The translations under genes and the position numbers were made by a program. From contig NZ_CP025804.1 in assembly GCF_003352085.1 (NCBI RefSeq), positions 124,001 to 188,000 of the forward strand: a DNA stretch of 64,000 bases. Direction: 5' to 3'. The notes below the pieces were generated by a model. The model was not told the origin of the DNA, did not search any database, and worked only from the letters and a program-made list of their open reading frames with translations. Of this stretch, positions 1 through 9,667 are shown one piece after another. Positions within the stretch are counted from its first letter, which is position 1; every line of letters starts with the position of its first letter. This stretch comes from Sulfitobacter sp. SK012. GTDB lineage: Bacteria > Pseudomonadota > Alphaproteobacteria > Rhodobacterales > Rhodobacteraceae.

Positions 1-1130
1 AGCATGAAGTGGTCGTGGAACAGATGTCTGGTGAAGTTCAGGACGTCGAAGTTTCTGCTGTAACGGGTCAAGGCTTGGATCAGCTGCTTGAGGCGATTGC
101 GCTGCAGTCCGAATTGCTTGAACTGAAAGCAAACCCGGACCGGGCTGCGATTGGTGCCGTGATTGAAGCACAACTCGACGTCGGCCGTGGCCCTGTAGCG
201 ACGGTTCTGATCCAGAACGGTACACTGCGCCAAGGTGATATCTTTGTTGTGGGTGAGCAGTACGGTAAGGTTCGTGCGCTGATCAACGACCAAGGTGAGC
301 GCGTCAAAGAGGCCGGACCATCCGTCCCTGTTGAGGTTCTTGGCCTGAACGGCACACCCGAAGCCGGCGATGTGCTGAGCGTGACTGAAACCGAAGCTCA
401 GGCGCGTGAAATCGCGGAATACCGTGCAAACGCCGCCAAAGACAAGCGCGCAGCAGCCGGTGCAGCAACGACGCTGGAACAGCTGATGGCGAATGCCAAG
501 GCGAACGAAGACGTTTCCGAACTGCCTATTCTGATCAAAGCGGACGTGCAGGGTTCTGCCGAAGCAATTGTTCAGGCGATGGAGAAAATCGGCAACGATG
601 AGGTTCGCGTGCGCGTGCTCCACTCCGGTGTGGGCGCGATCACAGAGACTGACGTCGGTTTGGCCGAAGCGTCTGGCGCGCCAATCATGGGCTTTAATGT
701 CCGTGCAAATGCGTCTGCTCGGAATACGGCAAACCAAAAGAGCGTAGAGATTCGCTACTATTCAGTGATCTATGATTTGGTCGATGATGTGAAAGCAGCC
801 GCAAGCGGCCTGTTGAGCAACGAGATCAAGGAAAACTTCATCGGGTATGCAAACATCAAAGAGGTGTTCAAGGTTACCGGTGTTGGCAAAGTTGCTGGGT
901 GTTTGGTCACTGAGGGCGTTGCACGTCGCTCTGCCGGTGTGCGCCTGCTGCGCGACAATGTGGTGATCCACGAAGGTACGCTGAAGACACTCAAGCGCTT
1001 CAAAGATGAAGTACCTGAAGTGCAATCTGGCCAAGAGTGCGGCATGGCATTTGAGAACTACGATGATATTCGCCCTGGCGATGTTATCGAGATTTTTGAG
1101 CGCGAAGAAGTGACACGCACGCTGAGCTAA
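1..1130 (+). CDS. infB: Translation initiation factor IF-2, C-terminal part (5' truncated)
   Basis: The reading frame is open at the left edge and ends at 1130, so about 375 C-terminal residues are present out of the roughly 830 usual for this family in alphaproteobacteria. IF-2 is the GTPase that places initiator tRNA on the 30S subunit and promotes subunit joining. What is visible is the end of the GTPase domain ([15 protein letters not shown], the last helix region), then domain II ([18 protein letters not shown]), the linker and domain III ([17 protein letters not shown]), and the C-terminal fMet-tRNA-binding beta barrel ([31 protein letters not shown]). The P-loop lies outside the window. 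A strong hairpin follows the stop. Identification is secure. Confidence 0.97.
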   Translation, partial: HEVVVEQMSGEVQDVEVSAVTGQGLDQLLEAIALQSELLELKANPDRAAIGAVIEAQLDVGRGPVATVLIQNGTLRQGDIFVVGEQYGKVRALINDQGERVKEAGPSVPVEVLGLNGTPEAGDVLSVTETEAQAREIAEYRANAAKDKRAAAGAATTLEQLMANAKANEDVSELPILIKADVQGSAEAIVQAMEKIGNDEVRVRVLHSGVGAITETDVGLAEASGAPIMGFNVRANASARNTANQKSVEIRYYSVIYDLVDDVKAAASGLLSNEIKENFIGYANIKEVFKVTGVGKVAGCLVTEGVARRSAGVRLLRDNVVIHEGTLKTLKRFKDEVPEVQSGQECGMAFENYDDIRPGDVIEIFEREEVTRTLS

Positions 1131-1150
1131 ATCGCTGACCATTAGACATG

Positions 1151-1185
1151 AAAAAGGGGACGGTGTTAAAGCCGTCCCCTTTTTG
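1151..1185 (+). terminator. Rho-independent terminator of infB
   Basis: A perfect 12-bp stem (AAAAGGGGACGG pairing with CCGTCCCCTTTT) closes an 8-nt loop and ends in a run of five T, 21 nt after the infB stop codon. The A-run on the other side means it could also work on the minus strand, for the small gene that ends at 1203. Confidence 0.9.
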
Positions 1186-1202
1186 CTGACCAATTTGTCA
1201 GA

Positions 1203-1337
1203 TCAATTTTTCTTTGAGACCGGAATACCGGAATATACTGTGTCGTTTACCTGAACGGAGATACGTCCGTCAGGCATTGAGCGAACAAAAATACCCTGAA
1301 CGGATACGCAGCTACCCAACGCGATTGTACGAAGCAT
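1203..1337 (-). CDS. Conserved-looking small protein, 44 residues, function unknown
   Basis: A 44-codon frame starts at ATG 1337 with a strong ribosome binding site (GGGGAGGAG, 5 nt from the ATG) and stops at TGA 1203. The product starts MLRTIALGSCVSVQGIF and ends in PVSKKN. The middle (MPDGRISVQVNDTVYSGIP) alternates polar and hydrophobic residues like a small beta structure. There is no clear membrane segment; the single cysteine is residue 10. It lies downstream of mutT on the same strand, and the bidirectional hairpin at 1151-1185 would end its transcript. I recall similar short proteins in related Rhodobacteraceae but cannot check this. The function is unknown. The support is the start site, the length and its placement between two transcription signals. 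Confidence 0.62.
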   Translation of the reverse strand: MLRTIALGSCVSVQGIFVRSMPDGRISVQVNDTVYSGIPVSKKN

Positions 1338-1408
1338 GTCATCTCCTCCCCAGAATGTGACTAATGACCACTCTAGGCCTCATTGTTAACTAATCCAGAA
1401 CAATCGTT

Positions 1409-1465
1409 GTAGAATCGCGAAATTAGCCAGGTGATTTTGTAATTATATTTCGCCAGAGATTCTAC
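1409..1465. repeat. Large imperfect inverted repeat at the mutT stop codon
   Basis: The left arm GTAGAATCGCGAAAT (1409-1423) is matched by ATTTCGC-CAGA-GATTCTAC (1447-1465). The 15-bp pairing is interrupted only by a 4-nt bulge (CAGA) in the right arm. The loop is 23 nt and AT-rich. The right arm contains the mutT stop codon. There is no T-run, so it is not a standard terminator. It may be an mRNA-stabilising or processing structure between mutT and the 44-residue gene. Confidence 0.6.
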
Positions 1466-1860
1466 AGCCAGTCGCGTAGGACAGAGATCAATGGAATGTC
1501 AGCCGCGGGCATGGGATAATCGCGCATCTGGTTGGGCCGTACCCACTTCAATGTTTGGCCCTCTTTGGGCTGCGGGGTTCCGTCCCACTTGCGGCACGCA
1601 AAAAGCGGCATAAGCAGATGAAAATCATCATAACTGTGACTGGCAAAGGTCAGCGGTGCGAGGCAAGATGACCAGGTATCAATCCCCAACTCTTCGTGCA
1701 GTTCGCGGATCAGGGCCGCTTCGGGTGTTTCTCCTGGCTCCACTTTCCCACCGGGAAATTCCCACAAACCGGCCATCGATTTACCCTCAGGGCGTTGGGC
1801 CAGCAGCACCCGCCCATCCGGGTCAATCAGCGCAACAGCAGAGACGAGGACGATCTTCAT
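1462..1860 (-). CDS. mutT: NUDIX hydrolase, 8-oxo-dGTP diphosphatase (MutT)
   Basis: This 132-residue NUDIX protein is predicted to hydrolyse oxidised dGTP (8-oxo-dGTP) so that it is not incorporated into DNA. The Nudix box GX5EX7REUXEEXGU is complete at about residues 38-60 (GGKVEPGETPEAALIRELHE, then ELGI). The preceding RPEGKSMAGLWEFPGGK is the typical MutT strand-loop. I chose the ATG at 1860 (MKIVLVSAVALID), because the longer frame from 1905 would run back into argJ and add 15 unrelated residues. The start lies 7 nt after the argJ stop, so it is probably co-transcribed with argJ and the upstream isomerase gene. Substrate preference within MutT-like proteins cannot be read from sequence alone. 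Confidence 0.9.
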   Translation of the reverse strand: MKIVLVSAVALIDPDGRVLLAQRPEGKSMAGLWEFPGGKVEPGETPEAALIRELHEELGIDTWSSCLAPLTFASHSYDDFHLLMPLFACRKWDGTPQPKEGQTLKWVRPNQMRDYPMPAADIPLISVLRDWL

Positions 1861-1867
1861 TTCCGAT

Positions 1868-3094
1868 CTAAGACCGGTAATCGGCGTTGATTGAGATATA
1901 TCCATGGGTCAAATCACACGTCCAAACGGTGGATTTTCCTGAGCCCAAACCGAGATCAATCGAAATAACAATGTTCTCTTCCTTCATGTGCGCTGCGGCG
2001 GCTTCTTCGGAATATCCCGGGCTGCGCCAACCATCTTTGGCGACCTCAACGTCGCCAAAGCTGATTGAAAGTCTGTCGCGGTCCGCGGCGGCACCAGACT
2101 TACCGATTGCCATAACCACGCGGCCCCAATTTGGATCTTGCCCTGCGATCGCAGTCTTGACGAGAGGGGAGTTAGCTACCGACATCGCATGGATCTTGGC
2201 ATCGGCATCAGATGCCGCACCGGTCACGTTGATCTCAACGAATTTGCTCGCACCTTCGCCGTCGCGCACCACCTGATGCGCCAAATCCATCATCACTTCA
2301 TGTAGGGCGCTTTCAAAGTCAACGTTGCCGGACACGTCAACGTTTGACGCGCCAGTCGCTGCAACGATCAAACTATCAGAGGTCGAGGTGTCGCTGTCTA
2401 CCGTGATGCAGTTGAAGGTCGTATCAGTGTAGCCCGCCACCAGTTGCTGTAGCGCGGCTTGTTCGATTTTTGCGTCGGTAAAGATGTAGACCAGCATCGT
2501 CGCCATATCTGGCGCAATCATTCCGGATCCCTTGGCGATACCCGCAATGGTAATGGTTTTGCCGCTGACCGTCGCACTTGCGTGCGCGCCTTTGGGAAAG
2601 GTGTCAGTCGTCATAATCGCGTCGGCCGCGTCTGCAATATGAGCCCTGTCCAGTTGGGTATGGAGTTCGGATAGACATGCAGTAATGCGGTCGTGCGGCA
2701 GCGGTTCGCCTATGACGCCAGTTGAAGATGTGAACACCCGGTTCACCGCGATACCACAGACGTCAGCAACGGCCGCGGCAATGGCTTGGACGGCAACGAA
2801 ACCGTTTTTGCCAGTAAATGCGTTTGAATTACCAGAGTTCACCAAAATCGCCGCAGCATCTGATGATGTCTTCAAGATTTTTTCCTGGCAATCCAGCACC
2901 GACGCCGACCGCGTGGCAGAACGGGTAAACGTTCCGGCGACCACGGTACCGGGATCAAGCATCGCCAGCATTACATCGGTGCGACCTTGGTATTTGACGC
3001 CCGCCGCCGCGGTTGCAAATCGGACGCCAGCAATGACTGGCAGGTCAGGAAATTGCGCAGGGGCGAGCGGCGAGACGTCAGTGATCGTTGCCAT
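1868..3094 (-). CDS. argJ: Bifunctional ornithine acetyltransferase / N-acetylglutamate synthase ArgJ
   Basis: ArgJ transfers the acetyl group of N-acetylornithine to glutamate (cyclic arginine pathway) and in bifunctional forms also acetylates glutamate from acetyl-CoA. The 408-residue protein has the family signature GIAKGSGMIAPDMATML. The precursor is expected to cut itself before Thr199 in MAT-ML, giving alpha and beta chains with Thr199 as nucleophile. The oxyanion region TSSTGVIGEPL is at about 122-132, and NSGNSNAFTG is at about 86-95. The C-terminus (CDLTHGYISINADYRS) is typical. It starts 3 nt after the stop of the upstream isomerase gene and is followed closely by mutT, which indicates one operon. 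Identification is secure; whether the enzyme is mono- or bifunctional is inferred from the family. Confidence 0.97.
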   Translation of the reverse strand: MATITDVSPLAPAQFPDLPVIAGVRFATAAAGVKYQGRTDVMLAMLDPGTVVAGTFTRSATRSASVLDCQEKILKTSSDAAAILVNSGNSNAFTGKNGFVAVQAIAAAVADVCGIAVNRVFTSSTGVIGEPLPHDRITACLSELHTQLDRAHIADAADAIMTTDTFPKGAHASATVSGKTITIAGIAKGSGMIAPDMATMLVYIFTDAKIEQAALQQLVAGYTDTTFNCITVDSDTSTSDSLIVAATGASNVDVSGNVDFESALHEVMMDLAHQVVRDGEGASKFVEINVTGAASDADAKIHAMSVANSPLVKTAIAGQDPNWGRVVMAIGKSGAAADRDRLSISFGDVEVAKDGWRSPGYSEEAAAAHMKEENIVISIDLGLGSGKSTVWTCDLTHGYISINADYRS

Positions 3095-3097
3095 GGT

Positions 3098-3946
3098 TTA
3101 TTCCAGCAATTCGATTTGTTGCAGGATCAATGGGTCGATCCCTTCGCTGCCTGAACGGTCCACATCTGCGGCCTCAGTGAGGCCATCGATTGCCTCTTGA
3201 ACGCGGGTTTGACGAACCTGAAGCTCAAGCTCTTCGCGGACATCATCCAACGCGGGCGCTTCTTTGATGCGCTTTTCGTTCAGCTTTACCAGGTGCCAAC
3301 CGAACTGGGTTTTGACGGGATCAGATACGGCACCCGGTTCCAGCGCAATCGCAGCCGCCTCGAATTCAGGCACCATGGCACCTGCACCGAACCAACCAAG
3401 CGCACCGCCACCGGGTCCTGAGGGCCCAGTAGATTTCTCCATGGCGAGGGCTGCGAAATCAGCACCGCCATCAAGATCTGCCTTGATCGCGATCGCTTCT
3501 TCCTCGGTCTCAACAAGAATATGAGATGCGTTGAACTCTTCGCTGGTCTCAACGGTGGCATATGCCGCGTTGTAGGCCGCTTGAATGTCGGCATCGTCGA
3601 TCTTGTCGGTCATCACACCTTCGATCACTTCACCGGCCGTCAACGAGCGACGTTCGTTTTCCAGTTGCAAGCTGATGCGCGCTGGCAAATCGCCAGTAAA
3701 GGCCTGAGCCATGGCAGTTTGCTGAATCAATTGATCGAGGATCCCGGTGAACAAGACCTCGGGAGGTAGTTGCTGATATTGCTCTGGCAGAATGGCGCGG
3801 GCCACGATCATGTGACCGATCGTGATGTCGATCCCATCCACTGTGGCGACGACTTTGTCTCTACCGACAGTATCTTGGGCAATTGCGGGCAACGCCATCG
3901 CAGCGATCAATGCGAACGGTGCGAGAAAATTGAGTGATTTATGCAT
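3098..3946 (-). CDS. Periplasmic parvulin-type peptidyl-prolyl isomerase
   Basis: The 282-residue protein starts with a Sec signal peptide (MHKSLNFLAPFALIAAMALPAIAQ, cut near AIA-QD). An N-terminal chaperone-like helical region with the SurA/PpiC look follows (residues 30-140). The parvulin domain is at about 140-235, with NASHILVETEEEA, GGALGWFGAGAMVPEFE and FGWHLVKL. It should isomerise prolyl bonds and assist folding of exported proteins in the periplasm. The gene is first in a minus-strand run with argJ and mutT, and its start is divergent from secA, which fits a role in protein export. No lipobox is present, so it is probably soluble. Confidence 0.9.
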   Translation of the reverse strand: MHKSLNFLAPFALIAAMALPAIAQDTVGRDKVVATVDGIDITIGHMIVARAILPEQYQQLPPEVLFTGILDQLIQQTAMAQAFTGDLPARISLQLENERRSLTAGEVIEGVMTDKIDDADIQAAYNAAYATVETSEEFNASHILVETEEEAIAIKADLDGGADFAALAMEKSTGPSGPGGGALGWFGAGAMVPEFEAAAIALEPGAVSDPVKTQFGWHLVKLNEKRIKEAPALDDVREELELQVRQTRVQEAIDGLTEAADVDRSGSEGIDPLILQQIELLE

Positions 3947-4122
3947 AGTTTGTCCTATCGATGAGCCCTCTCTGGGGCTGCTACATTGACACGGTTTGGT
4001 ACGACCCTTACATCGCCCTATGGGCGCGGCAAAAGCAGCTAACTTCCCATTCTATCTATGGGCTGGATCGGTGCTGGGCAAGCAGATCGCTAAAGACACA
4101 TACAACTTCGGCTGGAGAATAC

Positions 4123-6822
4123 ATGCTGGGACTCGGAACAATCGCCAAAAAGGTCTTTGGCACGCCAAATGACCGCAAAATCAAGGCGACACTCCCGCTG
4201 GTTGGTAAGGTCAACGCGCTGGAAGAAGAGTTCAAAGCACTCAGCGATGAGGGCATCAAAGAGAAGACTGAGGCGTTTGCAAAGCGTGCGCTGGAAGGTG
4301 AAGATCTTGATGCGCTGTTGCCAGAGGCCTTTGCAAACTGTCGCGAGGCTGCTCGGCGGACGCTGGGGCTGCGTGCTTTTGACACGCAGCTGTTGGGCGC
4401 AATTTTTCTACATCAAGGCAACGTGGCCGAGCAAAAAACGGGCGAGGGTAAGACCCTCACCGCGACCTTTGCCGCCTACCTCAATGCGCTGACCCATAAG
4501 GGTGTGCATATCGTGACGGTGAACGAATACCTTGTTCAGCGAGACGCCGAGTGGATGGGCAAAGTCTTTTCGGCTTTGGGTCTGACAACGGGTTACGTGC
4601 ATGCCGGCATGGCAGATGAAGACAAGCGTGCCGCTTATGGCTGCGACATCACCTATGCCACCAACAATGAGTTGGGCTTTGATTACCTGCGCGACAACAT
4701 GAAGTCCGAACTTAGCCAAATTTTTCAACTGCAGCATAATTTCGCGATTGTGGATGAGGTCGACAGTATTTTGATCGACGAAGCGCGCACGCCGCTGATC
4801 ATTTCTGGCCAGTCGCAAGACCGTTCTGAGATGTATCAGACCGTCGATCAGTTGATCCCATCGCTGGTGCCCGAGCACTATGAACTGGATGAGAAAACAC
4901 GAAACGTCACCTTTACCGATGACGGTAATGAATTCCTCGAGGAGCAACTGCGCGCGCGTGGCCTGCTGGAAGAGGACATGACTCTATATGATCCAGAAAG
5001 CACTTCAGTTGTGCACCACGTCAATCAGGGTCTGCGGGCACACAAGCTGTTCACGAAGGACAAAGATTACATTGTGCGCGACGGCGAAGTCGTTCTGATT
5101 GATGAATTCACCGGCCGGATGATGGCGGGACGCCGTATGTCTGACGGACTCCACCAGGCGATTGAGGCCAAAGAAGGTGTCAAAATCCAACCAGAAAACG
5201 TCACTCTGGCGTCCGTTACCTTCCAGAACTACTTCCGGCTTTATAACAAGCTGGCTGGTATGACGGGTACTGCGTTGACCGAAGCTGAAGAATTCTCCGA
5301 GATCTACGGGTTGGGCGTTGTCGAAGTGCCGACCAATGTCGTCGTTGCGCGGGTTGATGAAGATGACGCTGTTTACCGTACAGCTGTCGAAAAATACGCA
5401 GCCATGATCGAAAAGGTCAAAGAAGCGCATGCCAAGGGGCAACCGTGTCTTGTTGGGACGACTTCCATCGAAAAATCCGAGATGCTGAGCCAGATGTTGA
5501 CCAAAGAAGGCATCACGCACAACGTTCTCAATGCGCGCCAGCACGAGCAGGAAGCTCAGATCGTTGCTGATGCGGGCAAGTTTGAAGCGGTGACGATCGC
5601 CACCAACATGGCAGGCCGTGGTACTGACATTCAGTTGGGTGGCAATGTTGAGTTGAAGGTGCTTGAAGCGCTGGATGCCGATCCTGATGCGGATCCCGCA
5701 GCTATTCGCGCCCGTATTGAGGCGGAACACGCCGACGAAAAAGTTAAAGTGCTGGCGGCTGGCGGGCTCTATGTGCTTGCGTCTGAGCGTCACGAAAGCC
5801 GGCGGATCGACAACCAATTGCGCGGTCGTTCTGGCCGTCAGGGGGATCCGGGCCGGTCATCTTTCTATCTGTCGCTCGAAGACGATCTGATGCGGATTTT
5901 TGGATCTGAACGGTTGGAAAAGGTGCTGACAACGCTTGGCCTCAAGGAAGGCGAGGCGATTGTGCACCCTTGGGTGAATAAGTCACTGGAACGTGCCCAA
6001 GCCAAGGTGGAAGGTCGCAACTTTGACATCCGCAAGCAACTGCTGAAATTCGACGACGTGATGAATGAACAGCGTAAGGTCATTTTTGGCCAGCGCCGTG
6101 ACATTATGGAAGCTGCGGACCTTAGTGAAATCTCCACGGATATGCGTCACCAGGTCATCGACGATCTGATCGATGAATATATGCCGCACAAGACCTATGC
6201 CGACCAGTGGAACACTCAAGGCTTCTACGCCGCTGTGATCGAGCAGCTGGGTGTTGATGTCCCGGTTATTGATTGGTGTGAAGAGGATGGTGTGGATGAC
6301 GAGGTGGTTCGCGAGCGCTTAATTGAAGCTACCGATGAGTTGATGGCCGAAAAGACTAAGCTCTTTGGTCCCGACAACATGCGCAACATTGAAAAGCAGT
6401 TCTTGCTGCAAACCATCGATGCCAAGTGGCGCGATCATTTGTTGACCCTTGAGCATTTGCGGTCTGTTGTCGGCTTCCGTGGGTACGCACAGCGCGATCC
6501 GCTCAACGAGTACAAAAACGAATCGTTCCAGTTGTTCGAAGGCATGCTCGATAGTTTGCGCTCTGACGTTACGCAGAAACTATCTCAAGTTCAGCCGATG
6601 TCGGAAGAAGAACAACAGCAGATGGTTGAGCAGATGTTGGCGCAGCAACGGGCTGCTCAGGAAGCCGCTGAAGGCCCGAAAAGCCAAGCAGAGACACTTG
6701 AAGACGCTATTGACGGCTTTGACGAAGGCGACCCAACTACTTGGGGGAATCCAGGCCGGAATGATGTGTGCCCCTGTGGCAGTGGTAAGAAATTCAAACA
6801 CTGTCATGGGCGTCTCGGTTAG
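4123..6822 (+). CDS. secA: Preprotein translocase ATPase SecA
   Basis: SecA is the ATPase motor that pushes unfolded preproteins through SecYEG. The 899-residue length matches the family. Walker A (EQKTGEGKT, about 103-111), the DEAD-like motif [15 protein letters not shown], the preprotein cross-linking region and the second RecA fold with [13 protein letters not shown] and [11 protein letters not shown] are all present. The C-terminus carries the zinc-binding SecB/ribosome-contact motif [15 protein letters not shown] chose ATG 4123 ([13 protein letters not shown]), preceded by GGAG; the frame extends 54 codons further upstream but that part is not SecA-like. The gene is divergent from the parvulin gene, so 3947-4122 should hold both promoters. 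Confidence 0.98.
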   Translation: MLGLGTIAKKVFGTPNDRKIKATLPLVGKVNALEEEFKALSDEGIKEKTEAFAKRALEGEDLDALLPEAFANCREAARRTLGLRAFDTQLLGAIFLHQGNVAEQKTGEGKTLTATFAAYLNALTHKGVHIVTVNEYLVQRDAEWMGKVFSALGLTTGYVHAGMADEDKRAAYGCDITYATNNELGFDYLRDNMKSELSQIFQLQHNFAIVDEVDSILIDEARTPLIISGQSQDRSEMYQTVDQLIPSLVPEHYELDEKTRNVTFTDDGNEFLEEQLRARGLLEEDMTLYDPESTSVVHHVNQGLRAHKLFTKDKDYIVRDGEVVLIDEFTGRMMAGRRMSDGLHQAIEAKEGVKIQPENVTLASVTFQNYFRLYNKLAGMTGTALTEAEEFSEIYGLGVVEVPTNVVVARVDEDDAVYRTAVEKYAAMIEKVKEAHAKGQPCLVGTTSIEKSEMLSQMLTKEGITHNVLNARQHEQEAQIVADAGKFEAVTIATNMAGRGTDIQLGGNVELKVLEALDADPDADPAAIRARIEAEHADEKVKVLAAGGLYVLASERHESRRIDNQLRGRSGRQGDPGRSSFYLSLEDDLMRIFGSERLEKVLTTLGLKEGEAIVHPWVNKSLERAQAKVEGRNFDIRKQLLKFDDVMNEQRKVIFGQRRDIMEAADLSEISTDMRHQVIDDLIDEYMPHKTYADQWNTQGFYAAVIEQLGVDVPVIDWCEEDGVDDEVVRERLIEATDELMAEKTKLFGPDNMRNIEKQFLLQTIDAKWRDHLLTLEHLRSVVGFRGYAQRDPLNEYKNESFQLFEGMLDSLRSDVTQKLSQVQPMSEEEQQQMVEQMLAQQRAAQEAAEGPKSQAETLEDAIDGFDEGDPTTWGNPGRNDVCPCGSGKKFKHCHGRLG

Positions 6823-6926
6823 GGCTGCCCAGAAGTTGCCTTATTCATAACCTGTGGTTGTCATAAACTAGCCTTGGTTTTGCGGAAATAGTGAACTTGT
6901 TCGATCTTTAACGAGGGGCAAGGTCT

Positions 6927-7919
6927 ATGTCGTACCGCAAAGAGTTACTGACTGCCGTTGGCACTCTAGGGTGCGCGATTGGCATCGGTTTTGTGATGCA
7001 AGGCTCAGAGGCTGCAAAAGAACGCTACGGCAAAGAAGATGATAGCGGCACCGTTGAGGCGGTCGAAGATATCGTCGATGCGGATCAGGTCCTGCTCAAC
7101 GTTCTAGATATCGAGCTGACGTCCGCAGAATTTGACACCGCTCTTGAAATTCCAGCCAAAGAGGAAAAGGTCAAAACCGTTCCGGCTCCAGCTTCAGTTT
7201 TGCCAGAGGCGGATACGCTTGCTGAAACCGCTGTCGCAGATTGCGATATTGAGGTTCAGGCGCGAGCCGTGGCTGCCGCGATGGTCAACCTAACGATGCA
7301 GGCCCCGTGTTTTCAAAACGAGCGCCTGACTGTGCATCATAATGGTATGATGTTCAGCCAAGTTACGGATGATGCTGGTCTCATTGATCTGATCGTGCCT
7401 GCATTGGAAGAAAATGCTGTTTTTGTTCTCGCATTCCCAAATGGCGATGGCGGCATGGCGCAAACGACAGTGGATCAGATCACAGAATTTGAACGGGTCG
7501 TCTTGCAATGGAGAGGCCAGAATGGCTTTGAAATCCACGCTCGTGAATTTGGCGCTGACTACGACAGCGATGGCCATGTCTGGTCCGGTGCATCCCGTGA
7601 CAGTGTCGCGGCCGTCACTGGCTTGGGTGGTTTCATTACACGCTACGGCAATGATGACTTACCAGAAGCATTGATGGCTGAAATCTATACCTTCCCAATC
7701 GGGAATTCCGCACAGAGCGGCGACATTGATTTGACGGTTGAAGCAGAAGTAACCACAGAAAATTGTGGCCTAGAGATTGAGGCCCAAACACTCCAAACTA
7801 TGCCTTCGGGAGAGACGAATACTCGGAGCCTGACCCTTTCCGTACCTGATTGCGACGCTGTGGGTACCTTTCTGGTGTTGAATAATCTGCTCGAAGACAT
7901 GAAAGTCGCCGGACGCTAA
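6927..7919 (+). CDS. Membrane-anchored protein of unknown function next to secA
   Basis: The 330-residue protein has one N-terminal hydrophobic segment (LLTAVGTLGCAIGIGFVM, about residues 8-25) that could be a membrane anchor or uncleaved signal. An acidic, low-complexity linker follows (about 35-105) and then a folded region with four cysteines (ADCDIEV, APCFQNE, ENCGLEI, VPDCDAV) that could form disulfides in the periplasm. The repeated CxhEhxA pattern suggests two related beta units. No enzyme motif is seen. Related proteins in this family of bacteria are often labelled 'translocase' only because they sit beside secA. The ribosome site is GAGGGGCAAGG. It lies 18 nt before the PstS/OmpA gene and is probably co-transcribed with it. 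Confidence 0.8.
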   Translation: MSYRKELLTAVGTLGCAIGIGFVMQGSEAAKERYGKEDDSGTVEAVEDIVDADQVLLNVLDIELTSAEFDTALEIPAKEEKVKTVPAPASVLPEADTLAETAVADCDIEVQARAVAAAMVNLTMQAPCFQNERLTVHHNGMMFSQVTDDAGLIDLIVPALEENAVFVLAFPNGDGGMAQTTVDQITEFERVVLQWRGQNGFEIHAREFGADYDSDGHVWSGASRDSVAAVTGLGGFITRYGNDDLPEALMAEIYTFPIGNSAQSGDIDLTVEAEVTTENCGLEIEAQTLQTMPSGETNTRSLTLSVPDCDAVGTFLVLNNLLEDMKVAGR

Positions 7920-7937
7920 CGCAACTGCCGGGGTTTC

Positions 7938-9500
7938 ATGGTGATATTGCTACGTGCGGCGGTTTGCGCCGCGCTTTCCTTTTGGATAACCGCATTTTCT
8001 GCGTTTGCGCAGGATGTGACGCTGACATCGCGCGATAGCCGTGTTGAAATAACCGGTACGCTGTTGGGCTTCGACGGTGAATTCTACCGGCTGGAAACGG
8101 ATTATGGTGAGTTAACCGTCGACGGTTCTGGCGTGCTTTGCAGTGGTCCCGGTTGCCCCAATCTCGATGATTTCGTCGCCGAACTTCAACTGTCAGGGTC
8201 TGCCACCATGGGGTCGATTCTGATGCCTGCATTGGTTGAAGCCTTTGCAGAAAATACAGGTCACCAGACAGAACGCCGTGTCGATGGCCCTGATGAATTC
8301 ACGTATCTTATCCGGAGCAAAGACAGCGGTAAGTTGGCTGCAGAATTTCATTTCAATGTGAGCGATTCTGACGAAGGTTTCGCTGATTTGCTGGCGGATG
8401 AGGCCGACATCGTTATGGCCCTCCGAGAGATCCGTCCAGACGAACGTGCCCGCGCTCGTGAGGCGGGTTTGGGTGATATGACGGCTCGGAACCGAAGTCG
8501 CGTTTTGGCACTGGATGCCCTAGTCCCCATCGTTGCAGCCAAGAACCCAGTGCGCGCAATCTCCCCACAGGCTTTGGCGGATGTTTTCGCTGGCAAGATC
8601 ACCAATTGGCAGGTGTTGGGTGGACCAGATGCGCCCATTGATTTGCATATGCCCGCTGCTGGTTCAGGATTGGCACAGGCAATTGATGATCTGGTGATGA
8701 TGCCTGCAAAGCTGACCCTTACGGAGAGCATGGCACGACATGACACCTTGGCAGAGCTTGCAGCAGCGGTAGTGGATGATGGGCTTGCGCTGGGTTTGAC
8801 CGCCTATGCAGAGCGGCAGGGAGCTGCTGTGCTAAGCCTGACGGGGCGATGTGGTTTTTCGCTGGACGCATCACGGCGAACGATCAAGACTGAAGATTAT
8901 CCGCTGACCGCGCCGATGTTCCTTTATTATCCTGCACGGCGGTTGCCTCAAATCGCTCGGGAGTTCCTTGCCTTTACACGCGGCCCTTCGGCGCAGATTG
9001 TGATACGTCGTGCCGGGTTTGTGGATCAGACTCCCGAAGAAATTGCGGTAGAAGAGCAGGGCAACCGCTTTGCGAATGCGATCACTGTTGCCGGATTGGA
9101 AACGACTCTGGAAGAACTGCAACGCATGGCCAACACGCTGACGCCAATGGCGCGACTTACCACATCGTTTCGGTTTGAAGTGGGTTCAATCCGGCTTGAT
9201 GCGCAGTCGCGGTCGAATGTGGAGCAGTTGGCCCGTGCCATGGAGATAGGCCGATACGATGCCCGAAGGCTGATGTTTGTGGGCTTTAGTGACGGCGATG
9301 GCCCTGCGCAGGCCAATCGCGAAATCGCGCTGAAACGAGCAGACGCAGTGCGGCGTGCGGTCAGCGAAGCTGCTGTGGCGGCCAATCTGGACCGTGTTGT
9401 TCTAGACATCGACGCCTTCGGTGAAGCGATGCCGATGGCCTGTGATGACAGTGCGTGGGGGCGTCAGGCAAACCGGCGTGTCGAAGTTTGGGTGCGCTGA
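7938..9500 (+). CDS. PstS-like periplasmic binding domain fused to an OmpA peptidoglycan-binding domain
   Basis: The 520-residue protein has a signal peptide (MVILLRAAVCAALSFWITAF, cut near SAFA-QD). Next comes a short beta region with a CSGPGC cysteine pair, and then a phosphate-type binding-protein fold (about residues 85-345; LQLSGSATMGSILMPALVEA; LADVFAGKITNWQVLGGPDA). The last 120 residues are an OmpA-like domain (FEVGSIRLDAQSR; FVGFSDGDGPAQANREIALK; ADAVRRAV; WGRQANRRVEVWV) that should hold the protein at the peptidoglycan. It probably senses or captures a small anion in the periplasm. No permease or ATPase is adjacent, so import is not implied. The fold assignment is firm; the ligand is unknown. 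Confidence 0.85.
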   Translation: MVILLRAAVCAALSFWITAFSAFAQDVTLTSRDSRVEITGTLLGFDGEFYRLETDYGELTVDGSGVLCSGPGCPNLDDFVAELQLSGSATMGSILMPALVEAFAENTGHQTERRVDGPDEFTYLIRSKDSGKLAAEFHFNVSDSDEGFADLLADEADIVMALREIRPDERARAREAGLGDMTARNRSRVLALDALVPIVAAKNPVRAISPQALADVFAGKITNWQVLGGPDAPIDLHMPAAGSGLAQAIDDLVMMPAKLTLTESMARHDTLAELAAAVVDDGLALGLTAYAERQGAAVLSLTGRCGFSLDASRRTIKTEDYPLTAPMFLYYPARRLPQIAREFLAFTRGPSAQIVIRRAGFVDQTPEEIAVEEQGNRFANAITVAGLETTLEELQRMANTLTPMARLTTSFRFEVGSIRLDAQSRSNVEQLARAMEIGRYDARRLMFVGFSDGDGPAQANREIALKRADAVRRAVSEAAVAANLDRVVLDIDAFGEAMPMACDDSAWGRQANRRVEVWVR

Positions 9501-9641
9501 TACGCTATCCATTTCAAAGCATATTGAGCTGCGCAGGTAGCCATGATGCTGCCCCCGTATCATCGCCAACATATGTAAGCTGGCGTCAGGATTTAATGCT
9601 TGGTTTGCTGGAAAAACGGACCGTCTTTTGGCTTTAGGAGG

Positions 9642-9659
9642 CCGTGGGCGTTGCCCACG
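9642..9659. terminator. GC-rich hairpin between two convergent genes
   Basis: CCGTGGGC-GTTG-CCCACG can form a short GC-rich stem 9 nt beyond the dnaJ stop, in the gap between dnaJ and the convergent PstS/OmpA gene. There is no clear T-run on either strand, so its role as a terminator is only likely. Confidence 0.35.
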
Positions 9660-9667
9660 ACCTAGCT

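Noticed and set aside
5005..5817. Long open frame on the minus strand opposite secA
   Set aside because: It lies wholly inside secA, has no ribosome site and no recognisable motif; it is a shadow of the secA codon pattern.
9502..9641. Small plus-strand frames in the gap after the PstS/OmpA gene
   Set aside because: They overlap the end of the fusion gene or the dnaJ 3' end and have no ribosome site.
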